64,000 nucleotides of DNA. Source: Poriferisodalis sp965208925 (GTDB taxonomy: Bacteria; Actinomycetota; Acidimicrobiia; Acidimicrobiales; Poriferisodalaceae). Shown in pieces: positions 1-6,928 of this stretch. Both the position numbers and the translations under genes were made by a program. The DNA lies in contig NZ_OZ242364.1 of the NCBI RefSeq assembly GCF_965208925.1, forward strand, positions 2,294,001-2,358,000, given 5' to 3'. The notes under the pieces were generated by a model. It made no database searches. It was not told the origin of the DNA and saw nothing but the letters and a program-made list of their open reading frames with translations. How positions within the stretch are numbered: position 1 is the first letter of the stretch; the number at the start of each line of letters is the position of its first letter.

Positions 1-253
1 GGCCGCCCAGCTTTGTCAGCGCGTGGATCTCGAGCGTTCGCCCCACCATGGCTGCGTCCTGGCCCAACTGCTGCTTGCGCTGCAGGTCACGCTCGACACG
101 GCCGGCCGCACGCCGCGTCGCCCCACGCATGCCCGACCCCGACGCATCCAGACCGGGAAGCGTCAGCTGGGGCGGCCTGCGACGCAGGCCCACGCCCACG
201 AGCAAGATGCCGATTCCCGCCGCGACGCCCAACGCCAGCACCTGCGACGTCAT
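1..253 (-). CDS. TadC-like pilus assembly membrane protein (5' part only)
   Basis: Only the first 84 codons are in the window; the gene continues past the left edge. The ATG overlaps the stop of the upstream tadB-like gene in an ATGA arrangement, so the two are translationally coupled. The visible part has one hydrophobic segment (about residues 4-22) followed by a basic, polar stretch, the usual start of the second GspF-type inner-membrane platform protein of a Tad system. Family assignment rests mainly on its position directly after cpaF and tadB, because the T2SSF domain itself lies outside. It would pair with TadB in the platform that the CpaF ATPase drives. Confidence 0.6.
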   Translation of the reverse strand, partial: MTSQVLALGVAAGIGILLVGVGLRRRPPQLTLPGLDASGSGMRGATRRAAGRVERDLQRKQQLGQDAAMVGRTLEIHALTKLGG

Positions 254-1164
254 GACTGCGCCGCCTCGGTCGTGGCCGCCAGCCCGGCCAGCTTCTCTTC
301 GAGCTCGCGCTGGTCAAGCAGCCGCACCGGCGCTCCCGAGGCGGACAGCTTCAGCACCCACAGGATGTTCCCGAAGATCATCACGCCCACTGCCAGCAGG
401 ATGATCTGGCCGGTCAGCGACCCGAACGGGTCGAAGAAGCCCCGGTTGAACGCGAACATCCCCACCACCGACACCACCGTGATGCCGGTGATCGAGATCA
501 CCTGGGTCCAGGTACGGGCATTGGCGACCTCGTTGCGGCGGCGCATCTCCACCTCGTTGCGCATGGCGCGGGCCACGCTCTCGAACGCCTCGGTGATGCG
601 GGCGCCCGAATCCCAGGCGATGTTCATGCCCAGCACCAGGCGATCGGCGTAGGGCGACTTCATCTGGGCGGCGAACCAGTCCAGCGCCGGCGCGAGGCCG
701 ACCGTGCCGGCCAGCGACGCGAGCTGGGTCACGTGAGGCCGCAGCATGGGCGGCGCGCTCGGCGCGGACAGCGTGACCGCCTCGAACAGCGATCCGCTGG
801 CCGACACCAGGTCGCGGATCTGCTCGGTCCACTGCGAGTAGGCCTCGATCTCGTCGGCCACCGCCCGGCGCTGGCGGGGAACGGCGACCATCCTGGGGAC
901 GATGAACCCGGTGGCCGCGCCGATCAGCACGGCGACCGGCCACCCGGTGGCGTACCACGTGCCGAAAGCCAGCAGCACGGCCATGCCCAAGCTCCCCACG
1001 AGCTGTGTGTCGACGCCCTGCGTGCGCGCCCGCAGTTCCTTGGTCTGGAAGCTGCGCAGGCGTTGCCGGCGCGGGCGGGCAGGCAGCTTGAGCAGGCCGA
1101 TCAGCAGCGTCACCACGCCCAGGCCGGCAAGCGCACCGAAGGCCACCGAGGCGAAGCCGTGCAC
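250..1164 (-). CDS. tadB: TadB-like type II secretion system F domain protein
   Basis: Inner-membrane platform protein of a Tad/Flp pilus. The 304 residues show hydrophobic segments near 8-26 and 56-90, a cytoplasmic GspF-type helical region around 105-215, and two closing membrane segments near 221-239 and 252-273. This topology and length fit TadB. It begins 3 bases after the cpaF stop and overlaps the next gene by 4 bases, giving the order cpaF-tadB-tadC. With TadC it should form the base on which pilin subunits are extracted from the membrane. Assignment to TadB rather than TadC follows gene order. Confidence 0.82.
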   Translation of the reverse strand: MHGFASVAFGALAGLGVVTLLIGLLKLPARPRRQRLRSFQTKELRARTQGVDTQLVGSLGMAVLLAFGTWYATGWPVAVLIGAATGFIVPRMVAVPRQRRAVADEIEAYSQWTEQIRDLVSASGSLFEAVTLSAPSAPPMLRPHVTQLASLAGTVGLAPALDWFAAQMKSPYADRLVLGMNIAWDSGARITEAFESVARAMRNEVEMRRRNEVANARTWTQVISITGITVVSVVGMFAFNRGFFDPFGSLTGQIILLAVGVMIFGNILWVLKLSASGAPVRLLDQRELEEKLAGLAATTEAAQS

Positions 1165-1167
1165 GGC

Positions 1168-2700
1168 TCAGCCCCCTGCGTGGGGCTGGCGGGGTATGGC
1201 AGGCGTCGCCGGAACGGTGCCGTTCTGATGCGGCTGCTGCGCCGGCATCGGCGGGGGATGCGGCGGGGGCGGGGCGGGGGGCTGGCCCCCGACTCGCGGT
1301 GGCGACGAAGGCTGGTAGCGACTCTGGACGTGCGGCTGGCGGTACTGCGGCGGAGCCGGCGCAGGGGCCGGGGCGTACGGTGCGGCGTCCATCGGCTGCT
1401 GGGGCGGTCCGAGCATGGACGGGTCGAAGCCCGATGCCTGCAGCCTCGCGAGCGCCTCGCCGTCGGGCGTGAACGGCCGCATGTACACGGCCACGCCGTC
1501 GGGGCCGGCGGAGAACACCTCATTGGTGAGCACTTCGCCGTCGGCGTAGCCGGTGACCTCGCGGATCGAGGTGATGGCCCGGCGGCCGTCGGGCAGTTTC
1601 TTGATGTACACCAGCAGGTGCAGCACCTCGGCGATCTCTCTCAGCACCGAATCGGGCGTCGGCGCGTCGGGTGAGCGCTGCGCGTAGATGAGGATCTTGT
1701 TGATGGCGGCCTCGGTGCTGCCCGCGTGGATGGTGCCGAGCGACCCGTCGACGCCGATGCCCATCGACTGCAAGAGCTGCATCACCTCGCCGCCGCGCAC
1801 CTCGCCGACGATCACCCGGTCGGGCGACATCCGCAGCGCAGCCCGCAAGCAGTCGTACATCGAGATCTCGCCGGTGCCCTCGGTGTTGGCGGTGCGCGTC
1901 TCGAGCGCGAGCGTGCGCTCGTGCAGGCCCGACGAGCGCAGGTGCAGCTCGAGCGTGTCCTCGACCGTCACGATCAAGTCGGACTGGGGCACCTCCGACA
2001 GCAGCGAGCGCAACAGCGTGGTCTTGCCGGCGCCGGTGCCGCCGACGACCAGCATGTTGGCCGGGTCGGGGGGCCGCACGGCGGCGCGCAGCACCGGGAT
2101 CATCTGCGGCGTGACCGTGCCCGACTGCAGCAGCAGGTCGAGCGAGGCGGTCAGCATGCGGTGACGGCGGATCACCATCGAGGTGCGCTCCGCGACGGCG
2201 GTGACGGCGAACAGCCGGTGCCCCGACGACAGGCGCAGGTCGAGGATCGGCGAGGCCGTGTCGAACCGGCGCGAGGTGTGGCCGGCGGTGGCGGCCAGGT
2301 GACGGATCATGGTCACCAGCGCTTCCTCGCTGTCCGCCAGCGGCGGCGCCATGACGCGACGGCCGTCGGCCAGCGACAGGATCACCGTGTCGTGCCCGAG
2401 CACGTGGATGTTCTCGACATCGGGACGCTCGAGCAGCGGCACCAGTGCGCCGCCGCCCATCAGCCCTCGCACGTTCGCGCGAAACTCCCGCCGGCTCTCG
2501 GCGTCGAGTTGCGTGGCGCCGCGCATCACCGCCGCGGTGTCGTTCTGCTCGAGGATCCGATCGGCCGCCGCCATCAGCCGCTCGTCGATGACCTCGGCGG
2601 GCAGCTTCTGGCGCTGCAGCTCGAGGTAGTGGCGCAGCAGGTCGTTGCGCGACTGCTCGAAGAACTCGAATCCCGGTCGACGTTCGGTGGTGTCGGTCAT
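1168..2700 (-). CDS. cpaF: Tad pilus assembly ATPase CpaF/TadA
   Basis: Cytoplasmic secretion ATPase of the VirB11/PilT superfamily that powers pilin assembly. Of 510 residues, about 1-210 form the N-terminal domain. The Walker A motif GGTGAGKTT is at 220-228, an Asp box (VEDTLEL) near 247-253, Walker B (VIVGEVRG) at 296-303 and the His box (GTIHAGS) at 322-328, so all catalytic motifs are intact. After about residue 430 comes an 80-residue tail rich in Pro, Gln and Ala, which is not part of the ATPase fold and resembles the low-complexity tail of the TadZ-like gene just upstream. The start is ATG. A 62-base gap separates it from the preceding gene, and it sits 3 bases before tadB. Confidence 0.9.
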   Translation of the reverse strand: MTDTTERRPGFEFFEQSRNDLLRHYLELQRQKLPAEVIDERLMAAADRILEQNDTAAVMRGATQLDAESRREFRANVRGLMGGGALVPLLERPDVENIHVLGHDTVILSLADGRRVMAPPLADSEEALVTMIRHLAATAGHTSRRFDTASPILDLRLSSGHRLFAVTAVAERTSMVIRRHRMLTASLDLLLQSGTVTPQMIPVLRAAVRPPDPANMLVVGGTGAGKTTLLRSLLSEVPQSDLIVTVEDTLELHLRSSGLHERTLALETRTANTEGTGEISMYDCLRAALRMSPDRVIVGEVRGGEVMQLLQSMGIGVDGSLGTIHAGSTEAAINKILIYAQRSPDAPTPDSVLREIAEVLHLLVYIKKLPDGRRAITSIREVTGYADGEVLTNEVFSAGPDGVAVYMRPFTPDGEALARLQASGFDPSMLGPPQQPMDAAPYAPAPAPAPPQYRQPHVQSRYQPSSPPRVGGQPPAPPPPHPPPMPAQQPHQNGTVPATPAIPRQPHAGG

Positions 2701-2762
2701 GACCGGGTGTTACGAGCGGCGATGCGCGCGAGCTGCACCGGCGAGAGCGCGCCGGCCAGCGC

Positions 2763-4199
2763 TCACGCCGTGGCTCCGGTTCCCGGGCGCGGCTGCTTCT
2801 CGTCGGGATCGCCCCCGGCCGACTCGCCGAAGAGTTGCACCGCCCAGCTGCGGAAGGAGCCGGTCGGCACGGTGGGCGCCTCGGGAGGCGGCATCTCGAC
2901 AGGCGGCACCGGAGGCGGTTCTGCAGCCGGCTGCGCGGGCTGGTACGCGACCGGTTCCTGCTGGCCGTATCGCGGCGCGCCCTGAACGCCGTGGTCGTAG
3001 GCCGCTGGCGCATAGCCCGGCGGGGGAGCGGGATACTGCGGCTGGACATGACCGGGCGGCTGCAACGGCTGCTGGGGGTGGGGCTGCGGCTGGCCGTGGG
3101 CGTGGCCCGGATCGGCGTAGCCGCCTTCGGGGTAGCCCTGCTGGGGGTAGTCGGGTTGCTGAGGCGGCGGCTCATGGGCCGCCGGAGCGGGTGGCGGCTG
3201 GTTGTACTGAGGCGACTGAAGGGGCGGTTGGCCCGGCGGCGCCCCGGGCACTCCGGTGCCGTACTGCTCGTAGGCAGGAGACTGCTGCGGCGGCAGTGCT
3301 GAGGCTGGGGGGAGTGGTGGCGCCGGTGCGGGTGCGGGTGCGGGTGCGGCAGGAGGCGGCACGCCTGCGAGCAGGTCATCTGGGTCGACGGCGGGCGTCG
3401 CATCGGGAGTGTCCGCGGGCGCCGTGTCGGCCTCGGGCCGGTTCGCCGGCAGCCGTACCCGCGGTGCAGCAGCGCTTGCCGGGCACGCGTACTCATACAG
3501 CGCGTCGGCCAGCTTCTCGAGGCTGCCGCGCAGCTTGCGCGACTTGCGCTTGCCGCGGGACACGAACATCGACAGATCGGTGCCGCGCTCGGTGCTGAGG
3601 TCGACGCTGCCGACGAACTGCAAGCCGTGATTGCTGCTCCACTCGGCGTCTTTCAGCGGGCTCGGCCCGACCGTCGCCACTAGGCCGAGCGGCCCTGGGA
3701 GCGAAGCATCGTCAACGAGGACGCCGCCGAGATGCTCGAGACTCGGAAGCTGAGTGTTGTCGCAGGACACAATCAGGACGGCGGCGGCGCTCGTGGTCAG
3801 CTCTGATGTGCGCGCATCGGCTGTCAGCCGACCCCCATCGACGATGATCGCCATCTCGCCGTCGGAGATGTCGCGCAGCTCCTCGCCGAGCCGGGCGAAC
3901 TTCTCCGCGACCATCTTGGCCCCGGACGGGCTCGACGGCGTCGGCATGACGTGGAAGTCGTTGAACAGCACGTCCTGTGCATGCTCGATCAGGTCTGCGG
4001 AGGTCACCGGCTTGCCCGCTGCCATGAACGAGGCGGTGCCGGGCGTGAACTGGATGCCGAGCTTCTGGCTCAGCGAACCGGCTGCAGCGTCGGTTTCGAT
4101 CAACAGCACCTGGCGCCCCGATGACGCCCATTGGGCAGCGAGATAGATCGCGGTGGTGGAAGCGCCCGGCGATCCATACGTGCTGTAGACGGTCAACAT
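2763..4199 (-). CDS. tadZ: TadZ-like MinD/ParA-family ATPase with Pro/Gln-rich tail
   Basis: SIMIBI-class ATPase fold, probably the TadZ/CpaE localisation factor that places the pilus machine. The N-terminus reads as a ParA-type P-loop (GSPGASTT, residues 9-16), but the usual Lys is missing, so nucleotide hydrolysis may be weak or absent; degenerate P-loops are known among TadZ homologues. A ParA-like core runs to about residue 245. It is followed by a Pro/Gln/Ala/Tyr-rich, presumably disordered region from about 260 to 440. No receiver domain precedes the ATPase, unlike proteobacterial CpaE. It lies between the CpaB-like gene (17-base gap) and cpaF, the expected position. Confidence 0.72.
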   Translation of the reverse strand: MLTVYSTYGSPGASTTAIYLAAQWASSGRQVLLIETDAAAGSLSQKLGIQFTPGTASFMAAGKPVTSADLIEHAQDVLFNDFHVMPTPSSPSGAKMVAEKFARLGEELRDISDGEMAIIVDGGRLTADARTSELTTSAAAVLIVSCDNTQLPSLEHLGGVLVDDASLPGPLGLVATVGPSPLKDAEWSSNHGLQFVGSVDLSTERGTDLSMFVSRGKRKSRKLRGSLEKLADALYEYACPASAAAPRVRLPANRPEADTAPADTPDATPAVDPDDLLAGVPPPAAPAPAPAPAPPLPPASALPPQQSPAYEQYGTGVPGAPPGQPPLQSPQYNQPPPAPAAHEPPPQQPDYPQQGYPEGGYADPGHAHGQPQPHPQQPLQPPGHVQPQYPAPPPGYAPAAYDHGVQGAPRYGQQEPVAYQPAQPAAEPPPVPPVEMPPPEAPTVPTGSFRSWAVQLFGESAGGDPDEKQPRPGTGATA

Positions 4200-4216
4200 T
4201 TTTCGAAGAGTCCTGA

Positions 4217-4990
4217 TTATTCGTTCTCATTGTCCCCTAGATCGGTGCCGCCGTCCAGAGCCCGCTGCACCTCCTCGGCGGTGAGGTCAATTCCCAGCCG
4301 CCAGATCTGACGATCGGTCGCAGCGAGGTAGCGACTCACCAGGCGCTGGATCTCCAACGCGCGGGCAGGCTCGACGACATAGATGATGTTGCCGCCCTGC
4401 ACGTTGTCGAGCCGGAGCACGCCGAGGAGCGACAGCTCCGGCTGCGCGGCGAATCCGGCGTCGAGGCTCTCTGCGGCGCTGAGACCCTGCGTGGGATCGA
4501 GCAGCGTTTCGCGGCCGATCAGGGCGATGGTGTCGCCGGTCTCGAGCGCGCCGTAGGTGACGTCCTCGGCCGGCAGGCTGACCTGGATGACGATGCTGCG
4601 GGCCTCGGCTTCGCTGGACAGCGGCGGCGGCCGGAACATGCCCGGTGTGATGAACGTGCCCGCGGGGATCGGGCCAGCCGCCCATTGGCCGTAGATCCCG
4701 CCCATCTGGCTGGCAACCATGGCGGAGGCATCGCCGATATTCGCTTCGACAAGCCGGAAGTCCGCAGAGCTGACCCGCTCCCAGCGCGCGATGTCACGTG
4801 CCGCCACGACGAACGGCTGGCGTTCGTCGACGGTCTGCAGCACGTACCAGAACCCGAAGGCAGTGCCGGCGACCAGGACCAGGCCCACCAGCACAAGACC
4901 CATGCGGCGCTTGCGCGTTCCGCCGGGCATGACGATGGGCCGCGGCTGTCCCGATGCCTCGCCTGCTGATGCTTGGGTTAGATCGGACAC
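4217..4990 (-). CDS. cpaB: CpaB/RcpC-like SAF-domain pilus assembly protein
   Basis: Single-pass membrane protein with a SAF domain, the usual periplasmic or envelope partner of Tad machines. There is a basic N-terminus, one membrane helix (about residues 30-51) and a SAF-type segment around 58-118 with the typical pattern of a conserved entry strand (PFVVAARDI) and a later PAGTFITPGMF. The rest looks like the RcpC/CpaB C-terminal domain. It starts with GTG and is the first gene of the leftward Tad operon, followed 17 bases later by the TadZ-like gene. A TACATT -10-like hexamer ends 9 bases before the GTG and no Shine-Dalgarno is visible, so the transcript may be leaderless. Confidence 0.75.
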   Translation of the reverse strand: MSDLTQASAGEASGQPRPIVMPGGTRKRRMGLVLVGLVLVAGTAFGFWYVLQTVDERQPFVVAARDIARWERVSSADFRLVEANIGDASAMVASQMGGIYGQWAAGPIPAGTFITPGMFRPPPLSSEAEARSIVIQVSLPAEDVTYGALETGDTIALIGRETLLDPTQGLSAAESLDAGFAAQPELSLLGVLRLDNVQGGNIIYVVEPARALEIQRLVSRYLAATDRQIWRLGIDLTAEEVQRALDGGTDLGDNENE

Positions 4991-4999
4991 GATTCAGCC

Positions 5000-5005
5000 A
5001 ATGTA
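5000..5005 (-). promoter_or_regulatory. Putative -10 element (TACATT) of the leftward Tad operon
   Basis: On the minus strand TACATT stands 9 bases before the GTG of the CpaB-like gene, matching the TANNNT-N6-9-start pattern seen at several other genes in this window. No clear -35 hexamer is present. Confidence 0.4.
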
Positions 5006-5040
5006 GTTGGAAGACGAATGACTATTCTCCCAATTGCACG

Positions 5041-5065
5041 CCCGTCGCCCGCGAAGGACGACGGG
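5041..5065. other. Inverted repeat in the divergent Tad intergenic region
   Basis: A perfect 7-base stem (CCCGTCG / CGACGGG) with an 11-base loop lies between the leftward CpaB-like gene and the rightward prepilin-peptidase-like gene. No T-run follows on either strand, so it is more likely an operator or RNA leader structure than a terminator. Confidence 0.3.
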
Positions 5066-5099
5066 CAGCGCCGAGCGCTAGCTGGATCGACTGAACGCC

Positions 5100-5594
5100 G
5101 TGACCTGGACCGCCGCACTCGTCTGTGCCGCACTGCTGGTGTGGCTCGGTTCGGCGGTGGCGCTCGCCGTCATCGATCTGCGCAGCCGGCTGCTGCCGAC
5201 CCGGCTGATCTGGCCGGCAGCGGGTGCTGTCTGGGCGCTGTACGCCGTCGCCTCGTTGGCGCGCGGCGATGCATCGGGCTTGTGGGGCGCACTTGCCGGG
5301 GCATTCGCGGCCAGCGCGCCGGTGTTCGCGATCCACTTCGTCCACCCGCCGTCGATGGGTTTCGGCGACGTCCGGTTCAGCGTGCTCAACGGGCTGGTGT
5401 GCGGCTGGTGGGGGTGGCATGTCGCGCTGCTGGGCCTCGCCGCGGGCTTCCTTGCAGCGCTGCCCGAGGCGCTGGTGGTGATGGCGCGGCACGGCGCTCG
5501 TGCCAGCCGGCCGCTGGGGCCGTACCTGGCTGCCGGCGCTGCTGCAGCGCTGCTGTGGGCGACGGCGATCTCAGGAGTCGTGCCTGGCGGATGA
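5100..5594 (+). CDS. Prepilin-peptidase-like A24 aspartic membrane protease (short form)
   Basis: 164-residue polytopic membrane protein with the two A24 aspartates: D26 in VIDLRSRLLPTRL and D90 in GFGDVRF. These are the CpaA/TadV signatures. It lacks the N-terminal cysteine-containing methylase domain of PilD, as expected for a dedicated Tad prepilin peptidase. It starts with GTG and diverges from the Tad operon to its left, so it probably processes that system's Flp pilin. A second, longer A24 homologue lies at 38684-39373; which one serves which Tad locus cannot be told from sequence. Confidence 0.75.
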   Translation: MTWTAALVCAALLVWLGSAVALAVIDLRSRLLPTRLIWPAAGAVWALYAVASLARGDASGLWGALAGAFAASAPVFAIHFVHPPSMGFGDVRFSVLNGLVCGWWGWHVALLGLAAGFLAALPEALVVMARHGARASRPLGPYLAAGAAAALLWATAISGVVPGG

Positions 5595-5622
5595 CGCCCG
5601 GGCGGCCCGGCACCGAAAGCAA

Positions 5623-5634
5623 TTGTCAAGACAA
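5623..5634. promoter_or_regulatory. Palindrome TTGTC-AA-GACAA upstream of the amidohydrolase
   Basis: A perfect 5+2+5 inverted repeat in an A-rich stretch, 22 bases upstream of a strong Shine-Dalgarno/ATG. This is a typical place and size for a GntR- or TetR-type repressor site. No regulator gene is adjacent. Confidence 0.35.
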
Positions 5635-5656
5635 ATCAGAACAAACCGGAGGAAAG

Positions 5657-5761
5657 ATGGCAACCATCGACCCGATGTCGCACAGCGGCGACCCAACCGG
5701 CCCAGTACCCCCCCCCCCCCCCCAATCGGACAGCGCCGAACCGAGGTGTGCCCATGCATGA
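5657..5761 (+). CDS. 34-codon ORF with strong RBS running through a poly-C tract
   Basis: ATG follows a near-ideal ribosome site (GGAGGAAAG directly before it), stronger than that of the amidohydrolase just downstream. The frame encodes MATIDPMSHSGDPTGPV, then five prolines from the 16-C tract, and stops at 5759-5761, overlapping the amidohydrolase start. If the tract held 15 or 18 C, the same ATG would read without a stop into the amidohydrolase frame and add about 32 residues to its N-terminus. So this is either a leader peptide, the off-phase of a contingency locus, or the true gene start broken by a homopolymer sequencing error. Confidence 0.4.
   Translation: MATIDPMSHSGDPTGPVPPPPPQSDSAEPRCAHA
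5708..5723. repeat. Poly-C homopolymer, 16 bases
   Basis: Sixteen consecutive C between a strong SD/ATG and the amidohydrolase coding region. Tracts this long are prone to slipped-strand length changes in vivo and to miscalling in sequencing. Confidence 0.95.
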
Positions 5762-6776
5762 CGGTCGCAAGGTCCTAGATGTGCACGGGCACGTCTCCGC
5801 ACCTGTGAGCCTGTACACGCCGGTCCTGCTGATGCTGGCTGCCAACTCGCCGATGCCGAGCGCCGTCAAGACAGGCCCGATGCCGCCCGTCCTTCCCTAT
5901 GACATCGGCGAGCTGGAGCCGGCGGTGGAGGCGCACATCCGCCAGCTCGACAAGCGGCGCATCGACGCGCAGATCATCGGGCCCAAGCCCCCGATGCAGT
6001 TCGGCTGGGCGCCGACGCACATCATCGAAGCCTGCGCCGAGCTGATCAACGACCTGATCGACGCGCAGTGCCGGCTGGCGCCCGATCGGTTCCTGGCTGC
6101 AGCACAGCTTCCCCAGCGGCGCGACGCCGACGACTCGACGCACATGCTGGCCGAGCTCAACCGGTGCGTGCTCGAGCTGGGGTTCGTCGCGGCCTACGTC
6201 AGCCCGAACCCGTGCGGGACGCGTTCGCTGCCGGGCATGCACACCCGCTACTGGGACCCGCTGTACGAACGCGCCGCGCACCTGGACGTGCCCCTGATCG
6301 TGCATGGGGCGGCCAACCGCGACGAGCGCTCCAACGACATCTTCCTGGGCTTCCAGCTCGACTACCAGGCCGAGGAGTACCACGCGAAGCAGTTCGTGCT
6401 GCGGGGCCGCGTCTTCGACCGGCATCCCGACCTGCGGATGCTGATCTGCCATTGCGGCGGGGTGATCGAGCGGTACCCCTCAGCCGACCGGGCGCACATG
6501 GTTGCCGACGACTTCGTCGACAACCTGTTCTACGACACCTGCGCGTACGACGCGGAGTTCCTGAGCGCCGCCATCCGCCAGCTCGGGCCCCACCGGATGT
6601 GCTTCGGCAGCGAGGTGCCCAGTGCCGCGGGCACCACCCGCGACAGCGCCGGACGGCCGTCCGACGACCTCGTGGCGAAGATCGATGAGTTCGGCTGGCT
6701 CGACGACAGCGAGAAGGGCGCGATCTTCCACGAGAACCCCCTTCGGTTCTGCAAAGCGTTCTCGTCGCTGACCTAG
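5754..6776 (+). CDS. Amidohydrolase 2 (ACMSD-type) family metal hydrolase/decarboxylase
   Basis: TIM-barrel amidohydrolase of the COG2159 type, whose members act as decarboxylases or hydrolases on aromatic or ring-cleavage acids. Counting from the ATG chosen here (340 aa), the metal-binding HGH is at 11-13, with further ligand-like histidines at H184 (LIVHG) and H233 (ICHCGG). The family's closing GxDxP motif reads CFGSEVPS, with Glu (E297) where Asp is usual; this may alter chemistry or metal use. ATG 5754 is chosen because a GAGG lies 7 bases upstream and HxH then falls near the N-terminus as in the family; GTG 5748 is also possible. Neighbours are an ABC importer and a sulfatase, suggesting a catabolic role. 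Substrate unknown. Confidence 0.75.
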   Translation: MHDGRKVLDVHGHVSAPVSLYTPVLLMLAANSPMPSAVKTGPMPPVLPYDIGELEPAVEAHIRQLDKRRIDAQIIGPKPPMQFGWAPTHIIEACAELINDLIDAQCRLAPDRFLAAAQLPQRRDADDSTHMLAELNRCVLELGFVAAYVSPNPCGTRSLPGMHTRYWDPLYERAAHLDVPLIVHGAANRDERSNDIFLGFQLDYQAEEYHAKQFVLRGRVFDRHPDLRMLICHCGGVIERYPSADRAHMVADDFVDNLFYDTCAYDAEFLSAAIRQLGPHRMCFGSEVPSAAGTTRDSAGRPSDDLVAKIDEFGWLDDSEKGAIFHENPLRFCKAFSSLT

Positions 6777-6828
6777 AGCGGCCTCCGCGGCGTCGCGGCA
6801 CGCGTTCTGAGACCGGTCCCCGACAGAC

Positions 6829-6849
6829 GAAGAAGCGCGATTATTCTTC
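6829..6849 (+). promoter_or_regulatory. Putative promoter/operator of the ABC importer operon
   Basis: TATTCT at 6842-6847 is a good -10 hexamer in an otherwise GC-rich spacer. It is overlapped by an inverted repeat GAAGAA-N9-TTCTTC that could be a regulator site. It would give a leader of roughly 75 bases before the binding-protein gene. Confidence 0.4.
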
Positions 6850-6928
6850 ATGACACTCGCTGTCGAGCGCAGGGAGCACGCAGATGCGGCAGCTCCGCTC
6901 GGACCAGCCAGGCGGAAGGGACAAGTCG

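Noticed and set aside
1726..2985. 419-codon plus-strand frame opposite cpaF
   Set aside because: His/Arg/Gln-rich shadow translation of a real gene's complement; no ribosome site or family match.
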